A stretch of DNA of 53,446 nt, from the NCBI RefSeq assembly GCF_900169785.1, contig NZ_FWER01000036.1, forward strand, positions 6,017 through 59,462. Reading direction: 5' to 3'. Source of the DNA: Rhizobium sullae (lineage in GTDB: Bacteria > Pseudomonadota > Alphaproteobacteria > Rhizobiales > Rhizobiaceae). Position numbers and translations under genes: made by a program. Below are positions 1 to 8,382 of the stretch, one piece after another. How positions within the stretch are numbered: position 1 is the first letter of the stretch; each line of letters opens with the position of its first letter. The notes under the pieces are model-generated. The model saw only the letters and a program-made list of their open reading frames with translations, ran no database searches and had not been told where the DNA came from.

Positions 1-2
1 CA

Positions 3-2339
3 GGTCAAGTCATCAATGGAACACCCGGCACGCCCAGTGCGACGACCACAATCGACGGCCGACAGATTCCGCCGCCGCCAGGGCAGTTTGGGGGCACGAC
101 AAATCTCGACGCGCTTCGTTCGACGCCATATTGGCAGCCGCAAATTGTGCCGCCCAAGGGGGCGCCCAACGTCTTGCTGATCTTGACCGATGACGTCGGA
201 TTTGCGGCCCCGAGCACCTTCGGCGGCGTCATTCCGACGCCAACGCTCGACCGGATTGCCAACGCCGGACTGCGCTTCACGAACTTTCATACGACGTCGC
301 TGTGTTCACCCACGCGCGCTGCTCTCATCACCGGCCGCAATCATCACTCGGTCGGCTTCGGTGTGATCAGCGAGGCGTCGACCGGCTATCCGGGCTACGA
401 CAGTGTCATTACGACGGACAAGGACACGATCGGCACGATCCTCAAGGCAAATGGTTTTGCAACGTCGTGGTTCGGCAAGAATCACAACACTCCGTCCTTT
501 CAGACCAGTCAGGCGGGTCCCTTCGATCAATGGCCCATCGGAATGGGATTTGAGTATTTCTACGGCTTTGTCAGCGGCGAGACCAATCAGTGGCAACCGG
601 ACCTCTACCGCAATACCACGCGTGTCTATCCCTATCTGAACAACCCCACTTACAATCTGACAACGGACATGGCGGACGACGCCATCAACTATCTCAACCA
701 GCTCAATCAGCTCGATCCCAAGAAGCCGTTCTTCCTCTACTATGCACCGGGCGGCACTCATGCGCCTCATCACCCGACCCCCGAATGGATCAAAAAGATC
801 AGCGACATGCATCTGTTCGACAAGGGATGGAATGCGCTGCGTGACCAAATTTTCGCCAACCAGAAGAGGCTTGGAGTTGTCCCTCAGGATGCGCAGCTCA
901 CACCCTGGCCCGACAAGATTCTCAAGCCGTGGGACGTACTTTCGGCTGATGAGAAGAAGCTCTTCATCCGCCAGGCCGACGTCTACGGAGCCTACCTCGC
1001 CTATACCGACAATGAAATCGGCCGGATCGTCAAAGCGGTCGAGGACATGGGCAAGCTCGATGACACGCTGATTATTTTTATCAGTGGCGACAACGGCGCG
1101 AGCGCGGAAGGCTCCCCGGCAGGAACGCCAAACGAGATGACGTTCTTCAACGGCGTCGAAGTGCCCGTCCAGGACCAGCTCAAATTCTACGACGCCTGGG
1201 GGTCGGCGCTGACCTATCCGCATTATGCGGTCGGCTGGGCCTGGGCCTTCGATACGCCGTTCAAGTGGACCAAACAGGTCGCCTCCTATTTTGGCGGCAT
1301 TCGCAACGGGATGGCCATTGCATGGCCGGGCCATATCAAAGATCCGGGAAGTGTGCGCAACCAGTTCCACCATGTCATCGACATCGTCCCCACCATCCTG
1401 GAGGTGACGGGCATTCGTGCCCCCGAGACGGTCAACGGGATCACCCAGACACCGATTGAAGGCACAAGCCTGGCCTACACATTCGACAAGGCAAACGCCG
1501 ATGCGCCATCGACGCGCTCGACCCAGTATTTCGAGATGTTCGGCAATCGCGCGATCTATCACGATGGGTGGATGGCCGCCACATTGCCCTATCGGGAGCC
1601 TTGGAACGGCACGGCTCCGACCCCGAAAGACATCGTCAACGGCGTGACCTGGGAGCTGTTCGACCTGTCCAAGGACTGGACGCAGAACAATGATGTGGCG
1701 GCCGCCAATCCCGGCAAGCTGAAGGAGTTGCAGGATTTGTTCTGGGTCGAGGCCGCGAAGTATCAGGTTCTGCCGTTGGACGCCTCGGCCTTGACTCGCT
1801 TCATTCTCCCCCGGCCGAGCATCGTCGCCGGACGCAATGAGTTCGTCTATACGAGACCCATCGTCGGCGTCCCCCTTGGGACGGCACCGAGCATCCTCAA
1901 CAAGTCCTTCATGATCACGGCCGATGTCGATGTGCCCGCTGGCGGCGGCGACGGCATGCTTGTGACTGCGGGCGGGCGCTTCGGAGGATGGGGCTTCTAC
2001 CTGCTCAAGGGGAAGCCAGTCTTTTCCTATAACCTATTGGACCTCGCCCGGCCAAAAGTCGAGTCTTCGGCCGCAATGACACCCGGAAGGCACAAGATCG
2101 TCTTTGCCTTCAAGTCTGACGGCCCCGGCCTCGGCAAAGGTGGGAAAGGCACAATCACCATCGACGGCGCCGAGGCGGCAAGCGGGACCTTCCCTCACAC
2201 CATTCCCTTTGCTCTCGAAGCGAGTGAAACCTTTGACGTCGGCTCCGACACGGGAACCGGTGTCGATGATAACGACTATCAGGCGCCGTTCGCCTTCGAC
2301 GGCAAGCTGAACAGCTTGAAGATAGAGCTTGAGCCGTAG
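3..2339 (+). CDS. Sulfatase family protein (arylsulfatase), 5' end outside window
   Basis: Sulfatases hydrolyse sulfate esters using a formylglycine made from an active-site Cys or Ser. The reading frame is open from base 3, so the gene starts upstream of the window; the GTG at 147 is only an internal codon. Near the start are the metal-binding LTDDVGF motif (about residue 62 of the visible part) and the signature CSPTR (Cys codon 303-305), with GRN shortly after. GDNGAS follows near 1086. The last 200 or so residues form a C-terminal region rich in short beta-like stretches, as in large bacterial arylsulfatases of 750-790 residues. The substrate cannot be told from sequence. The next gene is about 100 bases downstream and does not look coupled. 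Confidence 0.92.
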   Translation, partial: GQVINGTPGTPSATTTIDGRQIPPPPGQFGGTTNLDALRSTPYWQPQIVPPKGAPNVLLILTDDVGFAAPSTFGGVIPTPTLDRIANAGLRFTNFHTTSLCSPTRAALITGRNHHSVGFGVISEASTGYPGYDSVITTDKDTIGTILKANGFATSWFGKNHNTPSFQTSQAGPFDQWPIGMGFEYFYGFVSGETNQWQPDLYRNTTRVYPYLNNPTYNLTTDMADDAINYLNQLNQLDPKKPFFLYYAPGGTHAPHHPTPEWIKKISDMHLFDKGWNALRDQIFANQKRLGVVPQDAQLTPWPDKILKPWDVLSADEKKLFIRQADVYGAYLAYTDNEIGRIVKAVEDMGKLDDTLIIFISGDNGASAEGSPAGTPNEMTFFNGVEVPVQDQLKFYDAWGSALTYPHYAVGWAWAFDTPFKWTKQVASYFGGIRNGMAIAWPGHIKDPGSVRNQFHHVIDIVPTILEVTGIRAPETVNGITQTPIEGTSLAYTFDKANADAPSTRSTQYFEMFGNRAIYHDGWMAATLPYREPWNGTAPTPKDIVNGVTWELFDLSKDWTQNNDVAAANPGKLKELQDLFWVEAAKYQVLPLDASALTRFILPRPSIVAGRNEFVYTRPIVGVPLGTAPSILNKSFMITADVDVPAGGGDGMLVTAGGRFGGWGFYLLKGKPVFSYNLLDLARPKVESSAAMTPGRHKIVFAFKSDGPGLGKGGKGTITIDGAEAASGTFPHTIPFALEASETFDVGSDTGTGVDDNDYQAPFAFDGKLNSLKIELEP

Positions 2340-2440
2340 ACCTGATGCAAAAGCGCCGGCATAGGCCGCCGGCCCGTTGGCAGGCGGCCGTCCAGAAACA
2401 GCCGTAAGCAACGCAGGCCTGGGTCCAGGAAGCCTTCGCC

Positions 2441-2830
2441 ATGAATACAGCGTATCGACGGGCACTTCTGACCCTATTCGCGATTACCGAAGGTGCGACA
2501 GGACTGGGGCTACTCATGTTGCCGTCGATCCTGTTCGCTCTGCTGTTTGGAACAAGGCATGTAACTCCGGAGGCAGCCGTGATCGGGCGGATCTGCGGTG
2601 CCGCGCTCCTTGCTCTTGCCGCAGCGAGCTGGGGTGCGCGTGACGCCGAAGACAGGCAAGGCACCATAGGGCTCCTCGTCGGAGTGACGCTCTACAATTT
2701 CCTGACCACGGCCGTCTTGACCTATTCCGCCCTCGTTCTGGAGATGATCGGCATCCTGTTGTGGCCCGCGATCCTCTATCACGCGGCGACTTCTCTGTGG
2801 TGCCTGCTCGCTATCAGGAGGGCGCGTTAG
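2441..2830 (+). CDS. Small hypothetical membrane protein, four predicted helices
   Basis: A 129-residue protein dominated by hydrophobic segments at roughly residues 8-38, 45-63, 72-95 and 97-125, consistent with four membrane-spanning helices and short polar loops. I recognise no catalytic motif and cannot name a family with confidence. It begins at an ATG about 100 bases after the sulfatase stop, with a weak upstream purine stretch (CAGGAAG). Codon use resembles its neighbours, so it is probably a real gene. It could belong to a family of small uncharacterised rhizobial integral membrane proteins; a role with the sulfatase is possible only by position. Confidence 0.7.
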   Translation: MNTAYRRALLTLFAITEGATGLGLLMLPSILFALLFGTRHVTPEAAVIGRICGAALLALAAASWGARDAEDRQGTIGLLVGVTLYNFLTTAVLTYSALVLEMIGILLWPAILYHAATSLWCLLAIRRAR

Positions 2831-3178
2831 GCCGGGTCGTCGTGACTCCTTGGGTGGTCATTTGCGGCTTTGATCGCTTTGGGTCGCTGCTACGAGGCGG
2901 TGAAGCGCGATGTCCGCTTCTGCGGTTCACTCGCCTGAAGTCTCCTTCCCTCGATCTGCGAAGTAATCGAACGGGCCCGATGCGGTAGTCACGTCCCTCA
3001 AGAGCGGATTTCCGCATATCAATCCGAGTGCTTCTCCGGATTGGCTTTGGACGATCCCTTCCGCGATCAGCAGTTTCGCAGAAGTGCAGGTCCTAACTGG
3101 AAAGAACATACCAGAAGCGACGAGCCTCGAATGGCGTAAACATGTAGTCTCCGGGTTAACCCAATCGAGGAGGACATC
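2831..3178. other. Gene-free stretch at the start of the accessory belt
   Basis: About 350 bases with no open frame that reads like protein on either strand and no hairpin followed by a T-run. Short frames on both strands overlap here with low-complexity, Arg/Ser-rich translations typical of non-coding high-GC DNA. I see no promoter or repeat that I can support. Confidence 0.5.
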
Positions 3179-3333
3179 ATGACCCTACTCCGTTGGTCGC
3201 GCGGCGTGCCACTCTGAGCGAGCTTCTAGCCGCGACAGCCGCCTCCGACGGCAGATACGCAATCATCACGGAGGCCGGGAAACCCGGTGAGAAGATACTG
3301 GGCGTCGTCGAACTTACCCTGTTGAATGCCTAG
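3179..3333 (+). pseudogene. Small ORF broken by a one-base deletion just after its start
   Basis: A strong ribosome-binding site (GAGGAGG, ending 5 bases before ATG at 3179) leads into an ATG that stops after 12 codons. The frame one step away reads a well-formed small protein (TLSELLAATAASDGRYAIIT...) to a TAG at 3331-3333. The span is 155 bases, one short of a multiple of three, so adding one base near the CCC at 3183-3185 would restore a product of about 51 residues. Alternatively translation begins at TTG 3193, but that codon lacks a ribosome-binding site. Family unknown. It may be a decayed gene or a sequencing error. Confidence 0.45.
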
Positions 3334-3416
3334 CCGGCGATGGGCGGCGATGCCTTGTTCAGGAGCTGCCTGGTTCCGCGGGTTCTTCTCCATCGCCGTG
3401 CCACTCCTTCGGAGGG

Positions 3417-3809
3417 ATGATGTCGCGCAGGGATGCCTTCGATCTCGCAGTTGATGCCGGTGATTTTCAACGGCAAGCTGACCTTATGAAGACTCTGAAA
3501 CGAACCCCTCCAGAGAAACTGCTCGGTATCGCACGAGCATCTCAGAAGCTTGGCGACATCGCGACCGCCCGCGCTGCGCTCGCTGAATTGAATGCGAAAC
3601 CACAGGCCGAACATCTTATCGGCGAAATCACTCGCGTAGCCGCCCTAGTTGCCGCGGACTACGAGAAAGAAAGAACTCTCGGCGAAGGCGCCTTGCTCGA
3701 TCTGAACCATTTTTTCGTCATGATCGGAATAAGCCGTGGGCGCTATCCCGACGCCGTCTTGGAGACGGCTAGGAAGCATCAGTCAGCCGCCGCCCGGACC
3801 GTAGCCTGA
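3417..3809 (+). CDS. Hypothetical protein, helix-rich
   Basis: A 130-residue, probably cytosolic protein with amphipathic, Ala/Leu-rich helices and no signal peptide. Two ATGs stand in tandem at 3417 and 3420, directly after GGAGGG. That is very close for a ribosome-binding site, so a later start such as the ATG at 3486 is possible. I do not recognise a domain. Its last 27 bases overlap the 3' end of the convergent frameshifted gene at 3783-4173. It lies in a belt with many broken genes, so it may itself be shortened. Confidence 0.5.
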   Translation: MMSRRDAFDLAVDAGDFQRQADLMKTLKRTPPEKLLGIARASQKLGDIATARAALAELNAKPQAEHLIGEITRVAALVAADYEKERTLGEGALLDLNHFFVMIGISRGRYPDAVLETARKHQSAAARTVA

Positions 3810-4173
3810 ACCGAGCTGGTCAACGAGGTCGCTTGTGGCCTCCGGATCGTCTGTAACATAGACTTCGTTCGGTTCGGAGGCGGAGATGAAGAAACAAAGT
3901 TCATCGTCATGCGCTTCGGCGACCACCGTCATAACGCCGTCTTCCACGTCAACCACCACCCAGCGTCCCTCGACGAATTCCACGCTGCGCAGCACGACGC
4001 CTTGAATATGCGCCGGCTGGTCCTCTATCCGATCGACCCCCCTCGTCTTTCTGAAGCGCGGCAAGCTCGTTGGCGACGTCATCACGCGAAAGGGAGCACC
4101 GCGTCGTCTGCTTTCCCGCCGTTACGCCGAAGAAGAAGGGTTTCGCCTCATATTCGAAAAATACGATTATCAT
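3783..4173 (-). pseudogene. Hypothetical gene frameshifted at a C6 (G6) run
   Basis: Reading the minus strand, AAGGAG precedes an ATG at 4173 that opens MIIVFFEYEAKPFFFGV and continues sensibly to about base 4043. There the frame turns to nonsense, while a second frame takes over (VDRIEDQPAHIQGVVLRSVE...) and runs to the stop at 3783. The switch is exactly at a run of six C on the plus strand (4037-4042). With five, one frame of about 129 residues reads through (QKDEG-VDRIED). Total span is 391 bases, 3n+1, as expected for one extra base. Family unknown; the product looks like a small soluble mixed alpha/beta protein. It could be a real pseudogene, a phase-variable gene or a base-calling error. 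Confidence 0.6.
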
Positions 4174-4326
4174 CAGGTGCTCCTTTGGGAGCGACCGCAT
4201 ACCATTCGGGCGTCTACAAGATCTTAAAAGAGGGTCCTTGACGCCGCGAACGAAATGAGAACGTATGTCGCCCACGACATCTCAGAGTTCCCGCGATGAC
4301 TGCGGTGGATGTCCTTCTTCGTTTCC

Positions 4327-4535
4327 CTAGGAGACATGTGGTGGCCACGTTGCAGATACGAATAGGGCCAGATCGTGACAAGAAAGCCCCACGCCGACCG
4401 CGTATCAAATGGGCCTCCCATTCTGGCAGATCGCGGTGAAGCCATAAGCTGCACAGAGACCTCGAAATCATCGACGACGGGCAAGCGGAGTGTTAAACGC
4501 TTAGTTCTGATTGTTACAGCGCCGTTACCGGACAT
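4327..4535 (-). pseudogene. N-terminal remnant of a RimJ/RimL-like GNAT acetyltransferase
   Basis: From the ATG at 4535 the minus strand reads a typical start of a RimJ-like acetyltransferase: VTIRTKRLTLRLP, then FEVSVQLMASPRSARMGGPFDTRSAWGF in two pieces. After WGF the frame breaks; the expected CHDLALF appears in the neighbouring frame and then hits a stop at 4327-4329. The acetyl-CoA-binding half is absent. Intact family members are about 170-190 residues, so at most a third remains. The longer minus-strand frame through here (4224-4697) is only an accidental extension. Confidence 0.65.
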
Positions 4536-4705
4536 CGTCGTAGCCTTTTTCGTTCCGATAGTGTCCGCAGAGAAGGCAACGCAGCAACCGTTCCATAGTG
4601 GATATCTCTGCCTGCCTGCGCCAATAGGGCCTGCAACTGTCTTGCCCGATTTTACGACTTCGGCAATCTTGCATGGATCACGTCCGGATTCGCGCATACT
4701 GAAAG

Positions 4706-5125
4706 ATGGAAATCAGAAAAGCGACCATTGCTGATTATGACAGGCTCGTCGCGCTCGATACGGTTGCCGCAAGCGACGTTGCGCGACGAAACCAGCTAAA
4801 AGCGTGGATCGAAGCAGGGACTTGTCACGTCGCCGAAATCGACCGTTCGCCAGCCGCGTACGGCGTGCTGACCTATCATTTCTTTGGCAACGGCTTCATC
4901 GAAATGCTGACGGTGGGTGAGCGCTTTCGCCGCCATGGTATCGGCAGAGCACTCGTTCAACACTTCAAGGCAACGTGCACATCACCTAAGCTCTTCACCA
5001 CGACGAACCAGTCCAATCAGGCAATGCAAGCACTCCTTCTGACGGCCGGATTCCGCCGCAGTGGTTTCATCGAAAACTTGGACGAAAACGATCCAGAAAT
5101 GGTGTTCTTCGTTCTGCTTCCCTGA
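4706..5125 (+). CDS. GNAT family N-acetyltransferase
   Basis: GNAT enzymes move an acetyl group from acetyl-CoA to an amine. This 139-residue protein starts MEIRKATIADYDRLVAL, the usual first strand and helix of the fold. It has the acetyl-CoA-binding motif A, here VGERFRRHGIGRALV (R-x-x-G-x-G/A pattern, about residues 70-84), followed by the NQAMQALLLTAGFRRSG segment typical of motif B. It is compact but complete for the family. The substrate is unknown. The next gene, convergent by six bases, is another GNAT of different sequence. The ribosome-binding site is weak (GAAAG). Confidence 0.85.
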   Translation: MEIRKATIADYDRLVALDTVAASDVARRNQLKAWIEAGTCHVAEIDRSPAAYGVLTYHFFGNGFIEMLTVGERFRRHGIGRALVQHFKATCTSPKLFTTTNQSNQAMQALLLTAGFRRSGFIENLDENDPEMVFFVLLP

Positions 5126-5131
5126 CGCGTC

Positions 5132-5575
5132 TCATCCCCTGCTCCAACGATAGAGGGCGTCGGGTTCGCGCTCTTCGTTGTCGCTGCCGTCCGTCTCATT
5201 GACCAAGACGAAGCCGCGTTTCTCATAGAAACGTCGAGCGAGCGTATTTTTCTGGAATGTCCATAGTTGGAGACTTGACGCTGCTCCTTTGGCCACTTGG
5301 AGAAGCACATCACCAGCTCCCATACCCTGCAAATCCGGCAACACATACAGCAGGTCAATCCAATCGGCTCGGAATGCAATAAAGCCGACGACTTCATCGC
5401 CCACAGCACCCCATACCTCGCATTCGCTGAATACGTGCTCTCGAAAGTAAGCGCGATCTTCGGCAGGCGTATGGCGCCCCGCCAACCACGGAAGCCGCTC
5501 GTCAAATGAGGTCCGAAGGATGATGGCGGCGCGGTCCATCTCTTCCAGACTCAGACGCCTTATGCGGAATGACAT
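5132..5575 (-). CDS. GNAT family N-acetyltransferase
   Basis: A 147-residue acetyltransferase. Beta strands and helix in IRRLSLEEMDRAAIILRTSF open the fold; VVGFIAFRADWIDLLYVLP forms the central strands. The acetyl-CoA pyrophosphate loop is LQGMGAGDVLLQ, and NTLARRFYEKRGFVLV is the classic C-terminal segment with the conserved Tyr. The final RWSRG tail is normal. Stop is six bases from the stop of the plus-strand GNAT, so the two are convergent. Substrate unknown; small-molecule or antibiotic acetylation are both possible. Confidence 0.87.
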   Translation of the reverse strand: MSFRIRRLSLEEMDRAAIILRTSFDERLPWLAGRHTPAEDRAYFREHVFSECEVWGAVGDEVVGFIAFRADWIDLLYVLPDLQGMGAGDVLLQVAKGAASSLQLWTFQKNTLARRFYEKRGFVLVNETDGSDNEEREPDALYRWSRG

Positions 5576-5667
5576 AGGAGCTTTCGTCTTCGTTGAGGAT
5601 GCCTGCGTTATCGCCTTGAATGCAGCCGCCGATGATCTACCAGACGTTCTTCAATTCACTATTATGC

Positions 5668-6321
5668 TCAGAGCCAAAACGGCGTCAATTTCCTGAAATC
5701 CGACTTCACTGGCGATTCCGGCAGCCGCAATGCACGCAGTCGTCCCGGCGTGCCGTTCGCAACTTCTTGCGACTGCCAACCCAAATTGGTCTCGAAATAG
5801 TGTGACGCCGTCGCTACCCCCGGCCACCAGTAATCATCGAGAACAACGAGTCCGCCGGGCCTTACCACCATCTGCAGGTAATAAAGGTCGATGAATACAT
5901 TGTGAAACACGTGGCTGCCATCGACGAACGCAGCGTCGGCCAACAACCCCTCTGTGGCAAGCCGGGGTAGTGCGATTTGGGATTTTTCCCTCAACAACGT
6001 AGCGATACCGTCCAACTGGGCTGCGCGGATCGCTTCCCAGCCAGCATCGCGAAACTCGCTTTCCTGGAACGGATCGAGAATTAAATGCCGTTTGCCGCCG
6101 ACCGAAATCAGAGCCTCACCGATCGCCAGGGCCGAGCTGCCATAAGCAAGGCCAATCTCTATAGCCGTGTCGGGATTTTCCGCAGCCGTTACATCGCGAA
6201 TTGCGTTGCAGTCGCGTTCGGGCAGCGTTACCTTTGCGAAATCGTCGACAGTGCGGGCGCGTGAGGGGCCATTAATGGCCAGGTTTCGTCGTACTTCACG
6301 GATCACATTGAGATGCGTCAT
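5668..6321 (-). CDS. Class I SAM-dependent methyltransferase (Methyltransf_24 type)
   Basis: A 217-residue protein with the SAM-binding fold. The first glycine loop is IEIGLAYGSSALAIGEAL, the acidic end of strand 2 is LILDPFQ, and later come FVDGSHVFHNVFIDLYYL and GGLVVLDDYWWPGV. The last two are hallmarks of the family that includes class I methyltransferases linked to glycan or cephalosporin-hydroxylase-like proteins. I prefer the ATG at 6321 because GGGAGAG lies eight bases before it; a start at 6348 adds nine residues without a better site. Acceptor unknown. No partner gene is adjacent. Confidence 0.82.
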   Translation of the reverse strand: MTHLNVIREVRRNLAINGPSRARTVDDFAKVTLPERDCNAIRDVTAAENPDTAIEIGLAYGSSALAIGEALISVGGKRHLILDPFQESEFRDAGWEAIRAAQLDGIATLLREKSQIALPRLATEGLLADAAFVDGSHVFHNVFIDLYYLQMVVRPGGLVVLDDYWWPGVATASHYFETNLGWQSQEVANGTPGRLRALRLPESPVKSDFRKLTPFWL

Positions 6322-6420
6322 CGCAGTAACTCTCCCTTCAGCGTGCATGGTCCCCCTATCAGAATACTGAAGAAAATTGCAGTCTTGTTTTCGGCACGAT
6401 TACAGGGCGCAGAAGACTGC

Positions 6421-6937
6421 TCAAAAAGGAACCGAGGCCATCGGAACGGAAGTCGAGGGCGATCCGTCGGCAGCCCCGGGCTCCTTTGCGAGAACGGTCT
6501 TCGCTCCAATGAGATGGCTGTACTCATGCCGCTGCATCATCTCCGCCAGCGGTTCGATTGCGGGCAAGCCGACCTGTTTCGAAAGATGCAGGATGAGAGT
6601 GCCGCCGACGCAAAATCCAACGTGAGCACCTCAGGCCGAGGGACTGCTGTTTAGCAGAACGAGATCAAGACACTGCATCGGATCGGACACCTGGTGTGTG
6701 ATTTCGATCCTCCCACAGCTCAACGAAGCCAAAGTGGCGACGCAGCTCGTAGGCGTACTGCTGGCAATTCGCCCCGCCCTCTAAGCCGCTTGTCTGCAGG
6801 CCGCCGGGAAAGCGCTCGGCGTTGTAGATGACGCCGTGAAAGCGGGCCCGAATCGGGATGGGCGAAAGGGATAGATCAAGCCTTGGATCGATCATGTGAA
6901 CCGTCTCTGCCAATGATTTCAGCAAGGTCTCTCTCAT
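6421..6937 (-). pseudogene. NlpC/P60-like (C40-type) cysteine hydrolase, decayed
   Basis: The first 90 codons (6937 down to 6665) give a plausible N-terminal region ending in GANCQQYAYELRRHFGF, with the Cys where NlpC/P60-like folds place their nucleophile. A few residues appear lost and the frame shifts near HTPGV. The neighbouring frame then continues CLDLVLLNSSPSA, hits an in-frame TGA (probably from TGG Trp), and resumes GAHVGFCVGGTLILHLSKQVGLP, where the His fits the second catalytic residue, to a stop at 6421-6423. So one ancestral gene of about 170 codons carries a frameshift and a nonsense codon. The family name is inferred from the Cys...GAHVG pattern only. Confidence 0.65.
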
Positions 6938-7052
6938 CTTGACGTGAATATCTCATCTGCGCTAGCGTCAACCGTGCTGCTGTAGGGCGCGTCGGCTTGC
7001 AAGCCGGAGGGGCATTGCCCGCCTACACCAAAGTCAACCACAGTACGCGCCC

Positions 7053-7694
7053 ATGCCAAATATCGAAAACCTCAGAAAGCAAGCCAAGCAATATCTGCGA
7101 TGGCACCGTGAACGGTATTATCCTGTCGCGGCGCAGATCAGGTCGATTTTAGGTCGGTTCGGGGGACTGCCTGACAGCGAAGTTCTGGAGACAGACTTCA
7201 AGCTCAGCGACGCACAGGAGCTTGTCGCCAGAAAGCACGGTTTCGAGAGTTGGCCAGCACTAGTCAAAGGAATCGAAACCATGACAGCATCAACAGCCGC
7301 GACCAGCAATAAACCCGTTATCATCACAGCGGAGCCGCAGCTCTTCGTTTCCGATATCGAGGTGGCGTGCCGGTTTTACCTCGAGAAGCTCGGCTTCAAG
7401 ATCGTGTTTTCTTACGGCGAACCACCGTTCTACGCTCAGGTGTTTCGCGACGGCGGCCGCTTGAACTTACGAAAGGTCGGCGGCCCGGTGTTCGACAGCG
7501 ATTTTCGAGCAAGGGAACGTGACGCGCTTTCGGCAACAATCATCGTCGATGATCCGAAACCGCTATTCTTGGAGTATCAAAGCGCGGGCGTCACTTTTCA
7601 CCAAGCGTTGAGGACTGAGCCGTGGGGCGCTCGCACCTTCATCGTGCGCGACGTCGACGGAAATCTGATCGCGTTCGCAGGAGGCCAGAATTAG
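7053..7694 (+). CDS. VOC-superfamily (glyoxalase/bleomycin-resistance-like) protein with an N-terminal extension
   Basis: The 213 residues fall into two parts. Residues 1-75 form a helical leader (NIENLRKQAKQYLRWHRERY and ELVARKHGFESWPALVKGIE) seen on many rhizobial proteins. From about residue 90 to the end is a VOC domain: PQLFVSDIEVACRFYLEKLGF is the first beta-alpha-beta unit and FIVRDVDGNLIAFAG the last strand with a metal-ligand-type Asp/Glu region. VOC domains bind a metal or small ligand, and many act in detoxification or antibiotic binding. The exact ligand is unknown. The gene has no close operon partner. Confidence 0.82.
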   Translation: MPNIENLRKQAKQYLRWHRERYYPVAAQIRSILGRFGGLPDSEVLETDFKLSDAQELVARKHGFESWPALVKGIETMTASTAATSNKPVIITAEPQLFVSDIEVACRFYLEKLGFKIVFSYGEPPFYAQVFRDGGRLNLRKVGGPVFDSDFRARERDALSATIIVDDPKPLFLEYQSAGVTFHQALRTEPWGARTFIVRDVDGNLIAFAGGQN

Positions 7695-7877
7695 GCTGCC
7701 GATCGAACCTCAGCCGAGGTGTAGCGATTCAGCAGGACCGGCGCCTGAGAGGGGGTTCGTCCCTCGTAAACGGAACGCTCTCACAACCAGCTCTGCATTC
7801 TCTTACAGGCCGCGCCTGCAAGAGGCCGCGCTCTTGCCCGGTGATTGCGGCGATAGATTGGACGCAAATCCAATTCT
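7695..7877. other. Non-coding stretch before repeat copy A
   Basis: About 180 bases between the VOC gene and the direct repeat. I found no convincing reading frame, hairpin terminator or promoter. It is the left flank of the duplicated segment, and its sequence differs from what precedes copy B, which is the body of a methyltransferase gene. Confidence 0.4.
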
Positions 7878-8299
7878 GCAACCAACGCCCGGGGCGTGCG
7901 CGGTCGCACCTCGTTTCGCAAGATGGCGTGACCTGGCGGCGTTCGTGCTTATGATCCGGGCGGACCGAACCGAATGACAGGTGCCCGTTTCAAATTGACG
8001 GGTCTGTCATCACAGTTCCCTGGTGAAACAGCATTTTCCAGCCCAGATCAGAAAGCTTCCAGATTGAGCTGCGCAAAACATGTCGCTCAGACCCATCGCC
8101 CCTCGTGCGCCGGGTGCGATAGGTCAGCAACACCGCATCGGAAGAAATGGAGCTGAGTGCATAATCGTAGGTCAGCAATTCGCCAGCGTCTTCACCGTCG
8201 TTTTCCTGCACGAGAAGATCGATGATCTCCGCACGGCGATATGCCCTCCCCGAAGCTCCGAACTCAACAAACCCTTCCGCGAGAAGCGCTTCGACCGCC
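7878..8299. repeat. Direct repeat copy A (methyltransferase end plus DUF4440-like gene)
   Basis: This 422-base segment matches 11443-11919 in the same orientation. About nine in ten bases are identical by eye, with a few small indels. It holds the last 33 codons of a SAM methyltransferase (7879-7977, plus strand) followed by most of a convergent DUF4440-like gene. In copy A the DUF4440-like gene is whole and the methyltransferase is only a stub; in copy B the reverse holds. The boundaries are the shared GCAACCAACGCC on the left and GCTTCGACCGCC on the right. Confidence 0.85.
7879..7977 (+). pseudogene. C-terminal stub of a SAM methyltransferase (copy of the gene at 10748-11542)
   Basis: The frame reads QPTPGACAVAPRFARWRDLA and then AFVLMIRADRTE to TGA at 7975-7977. 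This is nearly identical to the end of the intact methyltransferase at 10748-11542, which has QACAV and RAERTE at these points. Everything upstream of the Gln is unrelated DNA, so no start or SAM-binding motif remains. It marks the left edge of the duplicated segment. Confidence 0.8.
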
Positions 8300-8382
8300 G
8301 TTCTTGAACGGCGTATTTCGGGACGGTGCAAGGCTTCTTCGAGAGACCGGATTTCATTCAGCAGGTCAGGTAAATTTCTCAT
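7990..8382 (-). CDS. DUF4440 / NTF2-like protein
   Basis: A 130-residue protein: long N-terminal helix (LLNEIRSLEEALHRPEIRRS), then ALLAEGFVEFGASGRAYRRAEIIDLL and the strands LLTYDYALSSIS, AVLLTYRTRR, HVLRSSIWKLSDLGWKMLFHQGT. This order is the cone-shaped NTF2-like fold of the DUF4440/SnoaL group, which holds small ligands or acts in stress responses. A strong ribosome-binding site (GGGGGAGGG) precedes the ATG at 8382. The gene is convergent with the methyltransferase stub and has a broken second copy at 11554-11919. Function unknown. Confidence 0.82.
   Translation of the reverse strand: MRNLPDLLNEIRSLEEALHRPEIRRSRTAVEALLAEGFVEFGASGRAYRRAEIIDLLVQENDGEDAGELLTYDYALSSISSDAVLLTYRTRRTRGDGSERHVLRSSIWKLSDLGWKMLFHQGTVMTDPSI

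Noticed and set aside
306..1562. Long minus-strand ORF of 418 codons opposite the sulfatase
   Set aside because: It is the mirror of a clear sulfatase reading frame with the CSPTR motif. High-GC coding DNA often leaves an open antisense frame; there is no ribosome-binding site or recognisable domain.
4224..4734. Frames 4224-4697 (minus) and 4375-4734 (plus) as genes
   Set aside because: Only the piece 4327-4535 resembles a known family (GNAT start). The plus frame is its antisense and reads into the next gene.
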